Position numbers and translations under genes: made by a program. Below the pieces are notes generated by a model that was not told the DNA's origin, searched no databases, and saw nothing but the letters and a program-made list of their open reading frames with translations. From Candidatus Saccharimonadota bacterium (GTDB lineage: Bacteria > Patescibacteriota > Saccharimonadia > Saccharimonadales > Saccharimonadaceae), in the NCBI GenBank assembly GCA_017545585.1, contig JAFWMK010000004.1:1-41304 (forward strand): 41,304 nt of DNA, written 5' to 3'. The stretch's first letter is position 1. Each line of letters begins with the position of its first letter. Below, piece by piece: positions 1-7,013 of the stretch.

Positions 1-140
1 AGATATTGACAATGCTGTCTGGGAGATTAATAATAGACCTAGAAAACGATTAGACTGGCATAGTCCACAGTGGGTAGCTAGACAAAAAGGCATACTCAAG
101 CAATTTAGAAAGGGTCGCAATTGGAACTAGAATTCAGCCA
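1..140 (+). mobile_element. Right end of an IS30-family insertion sequence (partial)
   Basis: The window opens inside an insertion sequence. The transposase C-terminus ends at 130. The following bases to about 140 read as a probable IS30-type terminal inverted repeat (roughly 113-140, TCGCAATTGGAACTAG then AATTCAGCC). The outer boundary is inferred from where homology of the neighbouring leftward gene to its paralogue stops. The left end lies outside the window, so the full element and its target duplication cannot be seen. Confidence 0.6.
2..130 (+). CDS. IS30-family transposase, C-terminal fragment
   Basis: An open frame of 42 codons ends with TAG at 128-130; its start is outside the window. 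The peptide contains NNRPRKRLDW followed by HSPQWVA, the typical C-terminal block of IS30-family DDE transposases just after the catalytic glutamate helix. These enzymes cut and join IS ends as copy-out/paste-in transposases. Only the tail is present, so activity cannot be judged. The adjacent leftward gene appears to have been cut by this insertion. Confidence 0.8.
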   Translation, partial: DIDNAVWEINNRPRKRLDWHSPQWVARQKGILKQFRKGRNWN

Positions 141-415
141 GTCATAAGTAGCGTATATCCGTACGGAGCAGTAGTAGTGACATAAGCCGAGAGATCTGCA
201 GTTTCTAGAGAAGCGGTAGAATCCAAATTTAAAAGCACAGAATTGTCCGGAATCGTCACGTCTAGAGCAATACTATTTATCTGAGCAGTAATTTCTGCGT
301 TGCCGGATGAATTTGCCCAGGCCGCATGGCTGCTGACCATAAGAGGCACTATTAGCGCCGCGAATATATATATATATATATATCTATATTCGTGAGTCAT
401 TTTACATTTAGTCAT
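134..415 (-). pseudogene. Secreted protein paralogue truncated by the IS30 element
   Basis: A 93-residue leftward frame starts at ATG 413-415 behind an AAAGGGG ribosome-binding site. It has a signal-peptide-like segment (residues about 16-34, ending ..SSHAAWA). Residues about 35-92 align with the upstream gene at 430-1005: N-S-G-x-AE, V-TIPDNS versus VTPDNF, VTT-(A/S)P-GY. Homology ends at GYTLLMT, exactly where the IS inverted repeat begins, and the TGA stop lies inside the IS end. The paralogue continues about 90 residues further. I infer a tandem duplicate whose 3' half was removed by insertion. A (AT)10 tract lies in its signal-peptide codons. Function unknown. Confidence 0.65.
364..383. 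repeat. (AT)10 dinucleotide microsatellite in the signal-peptide coding region
   Basis: Ten uninterrupted AT units lie at codons about 11-17 of the truncated secreted protein and encode alternating Tyr-Ile. The tract is bordered by CGAATA and TATTCG, so it can also fold as a hairpin. A change of one unit would shift the reading frame, which is the layout of a phase-variation tract, although this gene copy is already truncated. Confidence 0.85.
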
Positions 416-429
416 TATTCCCCTTTCTA

Positions 430-1005
430 TTACGTAGACATGATCGCTACGATTTTAAAATTTAATACCAAATTATAATTTCCTGCGGTACTGGCATAGC
501 TGGCTTTGGCTCCAAAAGTAACCGTAGAAGTCGCTTCATCAACTGGACCACTGGCAGTGTCGACAATGGCCCCAGATACGAACGGGAAATAATTTTCGGT
601 ACCCGCCTTATATCCCCACCTATCGGTAGGGAAATCGCTCTCACTATACCCAGTATCGGTGCTAGGTAATGTCTCTATAGTAGCGTCGTTGTATTGTTGG
701 TTGACTAGACTTGTGCTATCGGAATAGACGTACAAATTGTAACCGTTTGGACTATTAGTAGTAACACTAGTCGTTATGTCTTGGGATTCAAAATTCTCGT
801 TGATAGGATTCAAATCGAGTGTAAAATTATCTGGCGTAACTGTAATACTCATATCAGGATTAACCGTAGCCTGAAGTTCGGCGCTACCGGTAGAGGCAGA
901 ATAGCTAGCTGGCGCTGGAGACAAAACTAGTAGCATCAATAGAATAATTGGTAGCATTGTTACATATCCTATTTTTCTCTTGTGATATTTATTAATATTA
1001 ACCAC
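430..1005 (-). CDS. Secreted beta-rich surface protein of unknown function
   Basis: 191 residues. I use GTG at 1003-1005 because AGGAGG sits 7 nt upstream. The N-terminus is basic (KYHKRK), followed by a hydrophobic stretch (residues about 15-33) and a cleavage-like ASYSA site, so export is likely. The rest is Ser/Thr/Asn-rich and looks like beta structure, with VTTNSPNGY and a final F-AKAS-AGNYNLVLNFKIVA strand pattern. There is no C-terminal membrane anchor or sortase motif. It is paralogous to the truncated gene just downstream. I do not recognise a named family; WxL-type or pilin-like surface proteins are alternatives I cannot support. Confidence 0.7.
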   Translation of the reverse strand: MVNINKYHKRKIGYVTMLPIILLMLLVLSPAPASYSASTGSAELQATVNPDMSITVTPDNFTLDLNPINENFESQDITTSVTTNSPNGYNLYVYSDSTSLVNQQYNDATIETLPSTDTGYSESDFPTDRWGYKAGTENYFPFVSGAIVDTASGPVDEATSTVTFGAKASYASTAGNYNLVLNFKIVAIMST

Positions 1006-1028
1006 TATATAGCCTCCTGATTGTTATC

Positions 1029-1058
1029 ATTATACCATAAGTTCTTTTAAAAAAGCAA
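1029..1058 (-). promoter_or_regulatory. Promoter of the leftward secreted-protein genes
   Basis: Read on the minus strand: TTGCTT, an 18-nt spacer, then TATAAT preceded by TGG (extended -10). The leader carries AGGAGG before GTG 1003-1005, so this transcript has a conventional leader. Confidence 0.7.
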
Positions 1059-1076
1059 GGTTTTTTTAGTGGGGGG

Positions 1077-1106
1077 TTGATTTTTTGAGCGAGATATGAC
1101 TATAAT
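1077..1106 (+). promoter_or_regulatory. Promoter of the cutinase/VWA gene
   Basis: TTGATT, an 18-nt spacer and TATAAT at 1101-1106, followed by AAAGGAG and ATG 1133. It diverges from the leftward promoter in the same 127-bp gap. Confidence 0.7.
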
Positions 1107-1132
1107 TTTCAAACTAAACAGAAAGGAGATTC

Positions 1133-2815
1133 ATGCCGAAAAAAATCGGTCTATGGGTGGCAACAATACTAACCATAAATCTACTGGTACCAGCGGTGGC
1201 TTTTAGAGAAAAATCAGTTAGCGCGATAAGTTGTCCGGATGTAAAAATGATTTTTGCTAGAGGGTCGGGAGAAAAAAGGTGGGTAGATCAAAATTATCTA
1301 ACCTTTAGGTCGGAACTGGAGAGCAAACTAAAATTGACGGACCTTGAATACGAGTTTTTGGATTTGGATTATCCGGCAATCGATGTAGGAAATATCTGGA
1401 CACTTCTAACTACTTTTGTAGGACGAGGTGACGCCTATGAATTCGGCGCAAGCATAGACATAGGAGCCGAAAAACTAGTGCGCGAGATTGACAGCGCTAG
1501 TTGTCCGGACACGAAATTTGTAGTGGCCGGATATTCGCAAGGGGCGATGGTAATATCAAAAGCAGCGCCGCGATTGCCAGCAGATCGAATTATTTATGCA
1601 GCAACTTTTGGTGATCCAAAAATCTATCTTCCGGAAGGTTCTGGTGTGATGCCGGAGGCTTGCAGAGGCGCCAATCTCTCTAACTACCGAATTTACGTGC
1701 CGGACTGCCGAGTGTACGAAGGAATGCTAGGATCGTATCGACCGTATCAACCAGAAGCCCTGGTAGACAAAATGGGAACCTGGTGCAACCATACAGATAT
1801 TTTTTGTTCGACACATCTAAGTATCAAGAGTCATACTTCGTATGTCTCGGACGGATTATATGCGGATGCGTCTAAGCTAATTTTCGACAAAATCGTATCC
1901 GCTTTTGGAATTAAAAATAGCTATGTGTCGCTTCATGATACGGCGATTTTGATTGATTCGACTGGGTCGATGAGTGGACTGATTTCTCAATACAAAAATG
2001 AAGCTTTGAATCTAGCAAAGCAAACTTTTGAAAACGACGGCAGGGTGGCACTTTATGATTATCGCGATGTGGCAGATAGATACAAACCGAGGGAACGATG
2101 TAATTTTGAAACTTGTACGCCCGAAAATTTCCAGGCTAAGCTTAACGAGATTACCGTAAGCGGAGGAGGAGATACACCGGAGTCGCTACTTTCAGCAGGG
2201 CTCAAAATGATGCAGAGACTAGACTGGAAATATGGTTCAACCAAATCCGTGGTGGTCTTGACCGACGCATCCTATCATAGCCCAGACCTCGATGGCACAA
2301 CTTTTGATGATTTGGTGAACCTGAGTAAAAAAATCGATCCAGTCAATTTTTATTTTGTGGTGCCGAGTGGCGTGATGGGTTCGTATCAGGCCCTAGCGAC
2401 AGCGACGGACGGAAAAGTAGTGTCGTCAACTTCCGATCTCTCGGCCTTGACGTCTACGATTATTTCTAGATACGATAGTCTACCGCGAGTGGAGGATTTC
2501 GACGTAGATACCACAGATTTGCCAGAAATTACCAGTAGCGATTTTGAAAAAATCTCAGAAACGAGCATACAAATAAAATGGAATAATACGGGTACAAAGA
2601 CCCTAGTAGCCTTGAACGATTTTGTACTTGGAGTGACGGAAGAAAATGAAATTGTTCTGAATGATCTAGATTTTGCCAGAAAAAACACGGTCACACTAGT
2701 ACCTTTAAATGAAACTAGACGAGGCCGAGGTGTCAATTTGAATATTTCGAGTGCTTCAAATGTCGGGCGTGGAGATTTAGTGATTCCAAAAGCCCCTAAC
2801 ACTGGGAGGCGGTAA
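1133..2815 (+). CDS. Secreted cutinase-family esterase fused to a von Willebrand A domain
   Basis: 560 residues with a signal peptide (about 5-23). Residues about 33-250 match the cutinase fold: FARGSGE, nucleophile elbow GYSQGA (Ser135), then the C-x-x-x-D-x-x-C block with Asp222 and the downstream His234. All three triad positions are present. Residues about 268-455 form a VWA domain with MIDAS DSTGS (275-279), a Thr in GGGDTPES and VVLTDAS. The tail ends APNTG-RR and stops, like a P-x-TG sortase motif lacking its membrane helix. Cutinases hydrolyse ester bonds in lipids or cutin-like polymers and are typical of Actinobacteria and fungi. A role on host envelope lipids is inference. The 3' end overlaps the convergent gene by 20 bp. 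Confidence 0.85.
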   Translation: MPKKIGLWVATILTINLLVPAVAFREKSVSAISCPDVKMIFARGSGEKRWVDQNYLTFRSELESKLKLTDLEYEFLDLDYPAIDVGNIWTLLTTFVGRGDAYEFGASIDIGAEKLVREIDSASCPDTKFVVAGYSQGAMVISKAAPRLPADRIIYAATFGDPKIYLPEGSGVMPEACRGANLSNYRIYVPDCRVYEGMLGSYRPYQPEALVDKMGTWCNHTDIFCSTHLSIKSHTSYVSDGLYADASKLIFDKIVSAFGIKNSYVSLHDTAILIDSTGSMSGLISQYKNEALNLAKQTFENDGRVALYDYRDVADRYKPRERCNFETCTPENFQAKLNEITVSGGGDTPESLLSAGLKMMQRLDWKYGSTKSVVVLTDASYHSPDLDGTTFDDLVNLSKKIDPVNFYFVVPSGVMGSYQALATATDGKVVSSTSDLSALTSTIISRYDSLPRVEDFDVDTTDLPEITSSDFEKISETSIQIKWNNTGTKTLVALNDFVLGVTEENEIVLNDLDFARKNTVTLVPLNETRRGRGVNLNISSASNVGRGDLVIPKAPNTGRR

Positions 2816-2999
2816 GATGCCAGTGATCGCCGTATTCGCATTTATAGACGCCTAGTTTGGTCTTGAGATGATGGTCATATTCGGCGACGCGAGCGGCAGC
2901 CTCGGCTTCTTCTCTGGTGGCGTAGCAAATTTTGTGCTGGTCGCCGACCCAACAACGCTCAGGTTCGTAGATTTTGTTGTAGTTTGTGTTTTTTGCCAT
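2796..2999 (-). CDS. Small Cys/His-rich protein, possibly metal-binding
   Basis: 67 residues starting at ATG 2997-2999. It has Cys in PERCW, in HKICY, in YKCEYGDHWHL and at the C-terminus, a spacing suggestive of a small zinc-ribbon-like fold. A charged helix (TREEAEAAARVAEYDHHL) lies in the middle. No signal peptide. A perfect consensus promoter lies 8 nt upstream, so its mRNA is probably leaderless. The composition and strong promoter argue that it is real despite its size. Its 3' end overlaps the end of the convergent cutinase gene. Function unknown. Confidence 0.7.
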   Translation of the reverse strand: MAKNTNYNKIYEPERCWVGDQHKICYATREEAEAAARVAEYDHHLKTKLGVYKCEYGDHWHLTASQC

Positions 3000-3007
3000 A
3001 TAATACC

Positions 3008-3036
3008 ATTATATCACATATTGAATATTTTGTCAA
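3008..3036 (-). promoter_or_regulatory. Consensus promoter for the small Cys-rich gene
   Basis: On the minus strand TTGACA, a 17-nt spacer and TATAAT preceded by TGA. The -10 ends 8 nt before the ATG at 2999, predicting a leaderless transcript. It overlaps, head to head, the typA promoter. Confidence 0.8.
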
Positions 3037-3049
3037 TGTATGGTATAAT
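3021..3049 (+). promoter_or_regulatory. typA promoter
   Basis: TTGAAT, a 17-nt spacer and TATAAT preceded by TGG; only 7 nt separate the -10 box from ATG 3057. The two divergent promoters share most of a 57-bp gap, so polymerase occupancy at one may exclude the other. Confidence 0.75.
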
Positions 3050-3056
3050 CGTCTCT

Positions 3057-4874
3057 ATGGTTTTAAACAAAGATATGATTCGAAATGTGGCAATTATTGC
3101 GCACGTAGACCACGGCAAAACTACGCTCGTGGATGGACTTTTGAAGCAATCTCATACTTTTCGCGATAATCAAGCAGAAATGCAACAGACCCTCATTATG
3201 GATTCGATGGATCAAGAGCATGAGCGGGGAATTACAATTACTGCCAAGCAGACCTGTGTATATTATAATGGGTATAAAATTAATATCATCGATACGCCTG
3301 GGCACGCAGATTTCTCTGGCGAAGTAGAGCGGACACTTAATATGGCCGATGGAGTAATCCTGATTGTAGATGCGCAGGAAGGCCCAATGCCGCAAACCAA
3401 ATTTGTACTTTCTAAAGCTCTCGACCTAGGACTAAAACCAGTGGTGGTAATTAATAAGATCGACAAGCCAGCCGCAAGAATCAATGAAGTACTATCCGAA
3501 GTAGAGAGTTTATTTTTGGAGCTCGCGACGGACGAATCGCAATTATTCTATCCAGTTTATTACGCAATCGCGCGAGAAGGTAAAGCCGGTAAAACTACCG
3601 ATCTAGACGATGATCTACATGTGATTTTTGAATCAATCATTAACGATATCCCAGCACCATCAGTAGACCCTGATCACGCCTCAGCACAACTTTTGGTAGC
3701 GGCGCTGGCAGCGGATAATTATCTTGGTAAATATTGTATCGGTAAGATTTTTAGAGGCAAACTCAAAAAAGGTCAGAGCGTCAAAGTACTTGGAAATAGT
3801 GGCGTCAAAAATGGTAAGATTGATAGCTTGTTTACTTATAAAGGGCTCGGTAAAGAGGAAGTGAACGAAGCAATTGCAGGTGATATCGTGGCAATTGCTG
3901 GTGTATCGGAAGCCAATATTGGTGACACAATCGCCACTGGTGACAACCCGGAGGCGCTACCTACGATTGAGCTTGAAGCACCAACTCTTTCTATCTATAT
4001 TGGTCCAAACACTTCTCCTCTAAAGGGGCGTGAAGGCGAATTTACGACTTCACGGCAAATTGCAGAGAGACTCGAGAAAGAGCTCGAAACTAATATCGCT
4101 TTAAAAATTCAACCGGACGGCTTAGGTTATAAAGTATCGGGGCGAGGCGAGCTGCATTTATCTGTTTTGATCGAGACGATGAGACGGGAAGGTTATGAGC
4201 TAGAAGCGGGCCGACCTGAGGTGGTTTATCGTGAAATCGACGGAGTAAAATCCGAGCCAATCGAATCTCTCACTATTGAAGTCTCGCCGGAGTTTGTAGG
4301 GGCCGTTTCGCAAGAACTCGGCATCAGAAAAGCAGAGCTAAAATCTCAAGAAATCACCACTTCGGGCTCTACGAGATTTGTTTATGAGATTTCGACAGCA
4401 GCTTTAATCGGGCTTCGCAATAATCTTCTCACTGCCACTAAAGGTACGGTGATTATGTCTTCGATTCCTTCAGGATATCGACCAGTAGACGCCAAGTATC
4501 GTCCAGAAAGAAACGGTGCCTTGATTGCTTCTGAGGACGGAGTCTCGACGGCTTACGCCCTAGATGCAGCTCAAGCGCGTGGCGTCTTATATATTCCTCC
4601 GCAAGTGCCGGTCTATCAAGGAATGATTGTGGGGCTTTCCAACAAAAAAGAAGATCTCGATTTTAACGTCTGCCGAGAAAAACAACTCACAAATATGCGA
4701 ACTCACGCATCGGATGGAGCAATTCAGCTCACACCTTACACACAATTGTCTTTGGAACAATGTCTTGATTTTCTGCTTGACGATGAACTTCTCGAAGTCA
4801 CGCCTAAATCACTTAGGCTCCGCAAGCGCCAGCTCGACCCAATTAAACGCAAGCGTGAAAATAGACAAAATTAG
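3057..4874 (+). CDS. typA: Translational GTPase TypA/BipA
   Basis: 605 residues, the normal family length, starting at ATG 3057 immediately after the promoter; an in-frame upstream extension has no family resemblance. G1 is AHVDHGKTT, the switch I region has RGITITAK, G3 is DTPGHADF and G4 is NKIDK. The C-terminus carries the family-specific domain ([20 protein letters not shown]). TypA is an EF-G-like ribosome-associated GTPase acting in ribosome assembly and stress translation. It stands alone transcriptionally. Assignment is very secure. Confidence 0.97.
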   Translation: MVLNKDMIRNVAIIAHVDHGKTTLVDGLLKQSHTFRDNQAEMQQTLIMDSMDQEHERGITITAKQTCVYYNGYKINIIDTPGHADFSGEVERTLNMADGVILIVDAQEGPMPQTKFVLSKALDLGLKPVVVINKIDKPAARINEVLSEVESLFLELATDESQLFYPVYYAIAREGKAGKTTDLDDDLHVIFESIINDIPAPSVDPDHASAQLLVAALAADNYLGKYCIGKIFRGKLKKGQSVKVLGNSGVKNGKIDSLFTYKGLGKEEVNEAIAGDIVAIAGVSEANIGDTIATGDNPEALPTIELEAPTLSIYIGPNTSPLKGREGEFTTSRQIAERLEKELETNIALKIQPDGLGYKVSGRGELHLSVLIETMRREGYELEAGRPEVVYREIDGVKSEPIESLTIEVSPEFVGAVSQELGIRKAELKSQEITTSGSTRFVYEISTAALIGLRNNLLTATKGTVIMSSIPSGYRPVDAKYRPERNGALIASEDGVSTAYALDAAQARGVLYIPPQVPVYQGMIVGLSNKKEDLDFNVCREKQLTNMRTHASDGAIQLTPYTQLSLEQCLDFLLDDELLEVTPKSLRLRKRQLDPIKRKRENRQN

Positions 4875-4901
4875 CAAAATATACTATAATATATAGATAG
4901 G

Positions 4902-5705
4902 GTGGCGTTTTTTAATAGAAAGGTGGTGAGGTTTTTGAATTTTTCAAGAGATTTTGAAGAAAGACATTATCAAATTCCAGAATATCTTACAGAAATAAAT
5001 ACCCAGTTTGGCAAAGCAATTATGCGAGTAGCTACAGCTGCGGAAAAACTATATATCGATGGAGTGAACATTTTTGACATAGTAAAGCACCGCTTTTTGG
5101 TGGATATGTATAATTTTACCAAATACGGTCTTTGCTATGAAGCGGCGGCCATTGCGATGATGCTACTAAAGGGTAATTCCACTGCTAGATTGGTGTTAGG
5201 AACAGGAGAATATCGTCATATCACACACGAGCGTTGCAATCACGCATGGGTTGAATTTGAAGAAGATGGAGTACCTTTTGCGATAGATTTCGCCTGGTTT
5301 GATAGTGAATTTTGTATACCAAGAATAGTACATGTAGACGCCTGCAAATCGATTGTTTATCGCACTTACGACTACAACTATTTCTGGCAGATGCCCATAA
5401 GCCAAAGGCTTTATAGGCTGTGTCACGATCGCAAAACTTCTTACATCATGCCATGGCTATCTTTGTATCGCTCGATCAGAAGAGAGTATTACGATTTGTC
5501 GTTAGTTCAATTGTCGAAATGCGCATGTTGCTCTGATTTTGCACCAACTGGTGAATATAGACAATTTATGTACTTTCTGGACCTTTTTTTTAAAAGACTA
5601 TCCTGGAGAATATTTGCCAGTAGAGCTAAAATATGTTGCCACCTAAATCCTAAAATCCCCGAAGTTTATCTCGGGGATTTTTTAAAACTTTATGTGATAA
5701 AATAA
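4902..5705 (+). CDS. Transglutaminase-like (Cys-His-Asp) protein, apparent 3' frameshift
   Basis: 267 residues as an open frame from GTG 4902 (TATAAT at 4885-4890; a TTG at 4935 is an alternative start). Residues 76-130 show a transglutaminase/papain-like core: GLCYEAAA (Cys78), NHAWVEFE (His114) and FAIDFAW (Asp129). No signal peptide. The last third looks wrong: after a T8 run (5584-5591) the peptide turns basic and reads straight through a strong terminator to a stop at 5703. Removing one T gives LFLKDYPGEYLPVELKYVA and a TAA at 5644-5646, just before the terminator, for a 247-residue protein. I infer a one-base indel (mutation, slippage or sequencing error). The substrate is unknown. Confidence 0.6.
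   Translation: MAFFNRKVVRFLNFSRDFEERHYQIPEYLTEINTQFGKAIMRVATAAEKLYIDGVNIFDIVKHRFLVDMYNFTKYGLCYEAAAIAMMLLKGNSTARLVLGTGEYRHITHERCNHAWVEFEEDGVPFAIDFAWFDSEFCIPRIVHVDACKSIVYRTYDYNYFWQMPISQRLYRLCHDRKTSYIMPWLSLYRSIRREYYDLSLVQLSKCACCSDFAPTGEYRQFMYFLDLFFKRLSWRIFASRAKICCHLNPKIPEVYLGDFLKLYVIK
5652..5683 (+). terminator. Rho-independent terminator inside the annotated 3' coding end
   Basis: An 11-bp perfect stem (AAAATCCCCGA / TCGGGGATTTT), an 8-nt loop and a T6 run. It sits 20 bp before the open-frame stop at 5703 but 5 bp after the frameshift-corrected stop at 5646, supporting the corrected reading. The tatD promoter follows directly. Confidence 0.85.
5698..5703 (+). promoter_or_regulatory. -10 box for tatD
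   Basis: TAAAAT preceded by TGA (extended -10), 6 nt before ATG 5710. Predicts a leaderless tatD mRNA starting right after the terminator of the upstream gene. Confidence 0.55.
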
Positions 5706-5709
5706 AGAT

Positions 5710-6462
5710 ATGTTGATTGATACACATTGTCATCTGCACGATAGAGAATTTTTTACTGCAAAGCAGGCGGAAGAGATACTAAAAAGAGCACACGAAAAAA
5801 ATGTACAGAGAATTATTTGTATTGGCACCTCACACGAAGATTCTTTGAACGCGCGTGATTTCGCCTCGACTCATAATAACGTATATTGGACCTATGGCAT
5901 TCACCCCGAAGGGGCAGTACGAGAATTAATAGTAGCCGGACGCGGCTTTAAAATGGATGTTTCCCCTGTGGCAATCGGTGAGGTAGGGCTGGATTACCAT
6001 TACGAGGGATACGATCGGGAGGCACAGATTCGCCTGTTCGAAGAGATGTTGCAGCTAGCGTCTGACAATGGTTTACCCGTATCTTTTCATGTGCGAGAAG
6101 CATTTGATGATTTTTTCCCAGTGATTTCGAATTTCTCTAAGATTCGTGGGGTAGTACATTCTTTCTCTGACAATAAGAAAAATTTAAAACGGATTCTTAA
6201 CGAAACAGATTTTTATGTTGGAGTGAATGGAATGGCGACTTATTCTACCTTGCCGACCCCTCCACTTGATAGAATTTTGCTCGAGACGGATGCGCCTTTC
6301 TTGACTCCAGTGCCATTTCGTGGTATAATTAATGAATGTGGTTATATTTATGAGATAGCCCAGTGGTTATCTGATAAGTTAGCCGTAGATTTTGACATTA
6401 TAGAAAGGGAAACGACGAAAAATGCGGAAAAACTTTTCAAATTCAACAGTACCGGCGTTTAG
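5710..6462 (+). CDS. tatD: TatD-family metal-dependent hydrolase (DNase)
   Basis: 250 residues, normal length. Metal ligands are visible: DTHCHL near the start (HxH), Glu in GEVGLDYH, His in SFHVRE and VVHSFS, and Asp in LETDAPFLTP. TatD proteins are cytoplasmic TIM-barrel amidohydrolases with 3'-5' exonuclease or DNA/D-aminoacyl repair activity. The start is fixed by the -10 box 6 nt upstream. A small frame (6422-6589) overlaps its 3' end. Assignment to the family is secure; substrate is not shown by sequence. Confidence 0.93.
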   Translation: MLIDTHCHLHDREFFTAKQAEEILKRAHEKNVQRIICIGTSHEDSLNARDFASTHNNVYWTYGIHPEGAVRELIVAGRGFKMDVSPVAIGEVGLDYHYEGYDREAQIRLFEEMLQLASDNGLPVSFHVREAFDDFFPVISNFSKIRGVVHSFSDNKKNLKRILNETDFYVGVNGMATYSTLPTPPLDRILLETDAPFLTPVPFRGIINECGYIYEIAQWLSDKLAVDFDIIERETTKNAEKLFKFNSTGV

Positions 6463-6589
6463 GCGATCTAGTACAATTGATTTTGACACCGAAAAATTCG
6501 TACCTAGCCTAGAATCAGTTAAAATTTACGAAGAGCTTAACGCAATTTCAGAGGAGATAGAAAAATGTCGCGAGAGAAATTGCCAATAA
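6422..6589 (+). CDS. Possible 55-residue small protein bridging tatD and the next gene
   Basis: A frame from ATG 6422 to TAA 6589 overlaps tatD by 41 nt and the next gene by 25 nt, in different frames. AAAGGG lies about 10 nt upstream. The peptide is Ser/Arg-rich at first, then an acidic amphipathic segment (ESVKIYEELNAISEEIEKC). Its chained overlaps fit translational coupling. Without it, 102 bp would separate tatD from the next gene. There is no family match I recognise and no conservation test was possible. Confidence 0.4.
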   Translation: MRKNFSNSTVPAFRRSSTIDFDTEKFVPSLESVKIYEELNAISEEIEKCRERNCQ

Positions 6590-6957
6590 AGACCAAGAAA
6601 AAGTTATTTAAAAAGCGTAGAAAAACTGTTATTCCACGCTATTCTAATAGTCTTTCTTATGCCGACTTGATGAACTTGGAATCTCAGTGGGGAGGCACGC
6701 TGTTTGGGCCAATTCCGGCTGGTCACCAGAGAGAGTTTTTTGAACACAAAAAGAATGTATGGATCTGGTATGAGGGTTGGAAAGATCAGACTGGAACTCA
6801 GCAAGAAATAATGATTCGCTATGAGGTAAGACCAGCTGGAGTTTTTAAGCGTGTAGGTGGACAAAAATACGAAAAATTATCGGGCAAAGAATTGGATAAC
6901 TTCCGTATTGCTGCCAAAAATTACCTTACCTTAATGAAAACCAAATTATATTATTAA
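6565..6957 (+). CDS. Conserved-looking basic protein of unknown function
   Basis: 130 residues from ATG 6565 with GAGGAG 10 nt upstream. A very basic N-terminus (KTKKKLFKKRRK) is followed by a compact region rich in Trp and Tyr: WGGTLFGPIPAGHQREFF, VWIWYEGW and MIRYEVRP. No membrane segment. The basic start could bind nucleic acid or ribosomes, but that is only inference. The last four codons lie in the first copy of a 19-bp tandem repeat. Confidence 0.7.
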   Translation: MSREKLPIKTKKKLFKKRRKTVIPRYSNSLSYADLMNLESQWGGTLFGPIPAGHQREFFEHKKNVWIWYEGWKDQTGTQQEIMIRYEVRPAGVFKRVGGQKYEKLSGKELDNFRIAAKNYLTLMKTKLYY

Positions 6958-6983
6958 TACTATTTTATATTATTAATACTATT
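6946..6983. repeat. Perfect 19-bp tandem duplication
   Basis: Two identical 19-bp AT-rich copies (6946-6964 and 6965-6983, each beginning TTATATTATT) at the end of the 130-residue gene. The first copy holds its stop codon. The second extends the spacer before the next promoter. It is probably a slippage product. Confidence 0.85.
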
Positions 6984-7001
6984 ATTTTTCGTTTTTTTTG
7001 C

Positions 7002-7007
7002 TATAAT
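7002..7007 (+). promoter_or_regulatory. -10 box for the membrane-anchored repeat protein
   Basis: TATAAT preceded by TGC, 6 nt before ATG 7014. No convincing -35; the extended -10 may suffice. Leaderless transcript predicted. Confidence 0.55.
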
Positions 7008-7013
7008 AGTAAT

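Noticed and set aside
3057-4874. typA starting at 2868
   Set aside because: The added 63 residues have no family similarity, overlap the opposite-strand gene and its promoter, and the -10 box lies after them.
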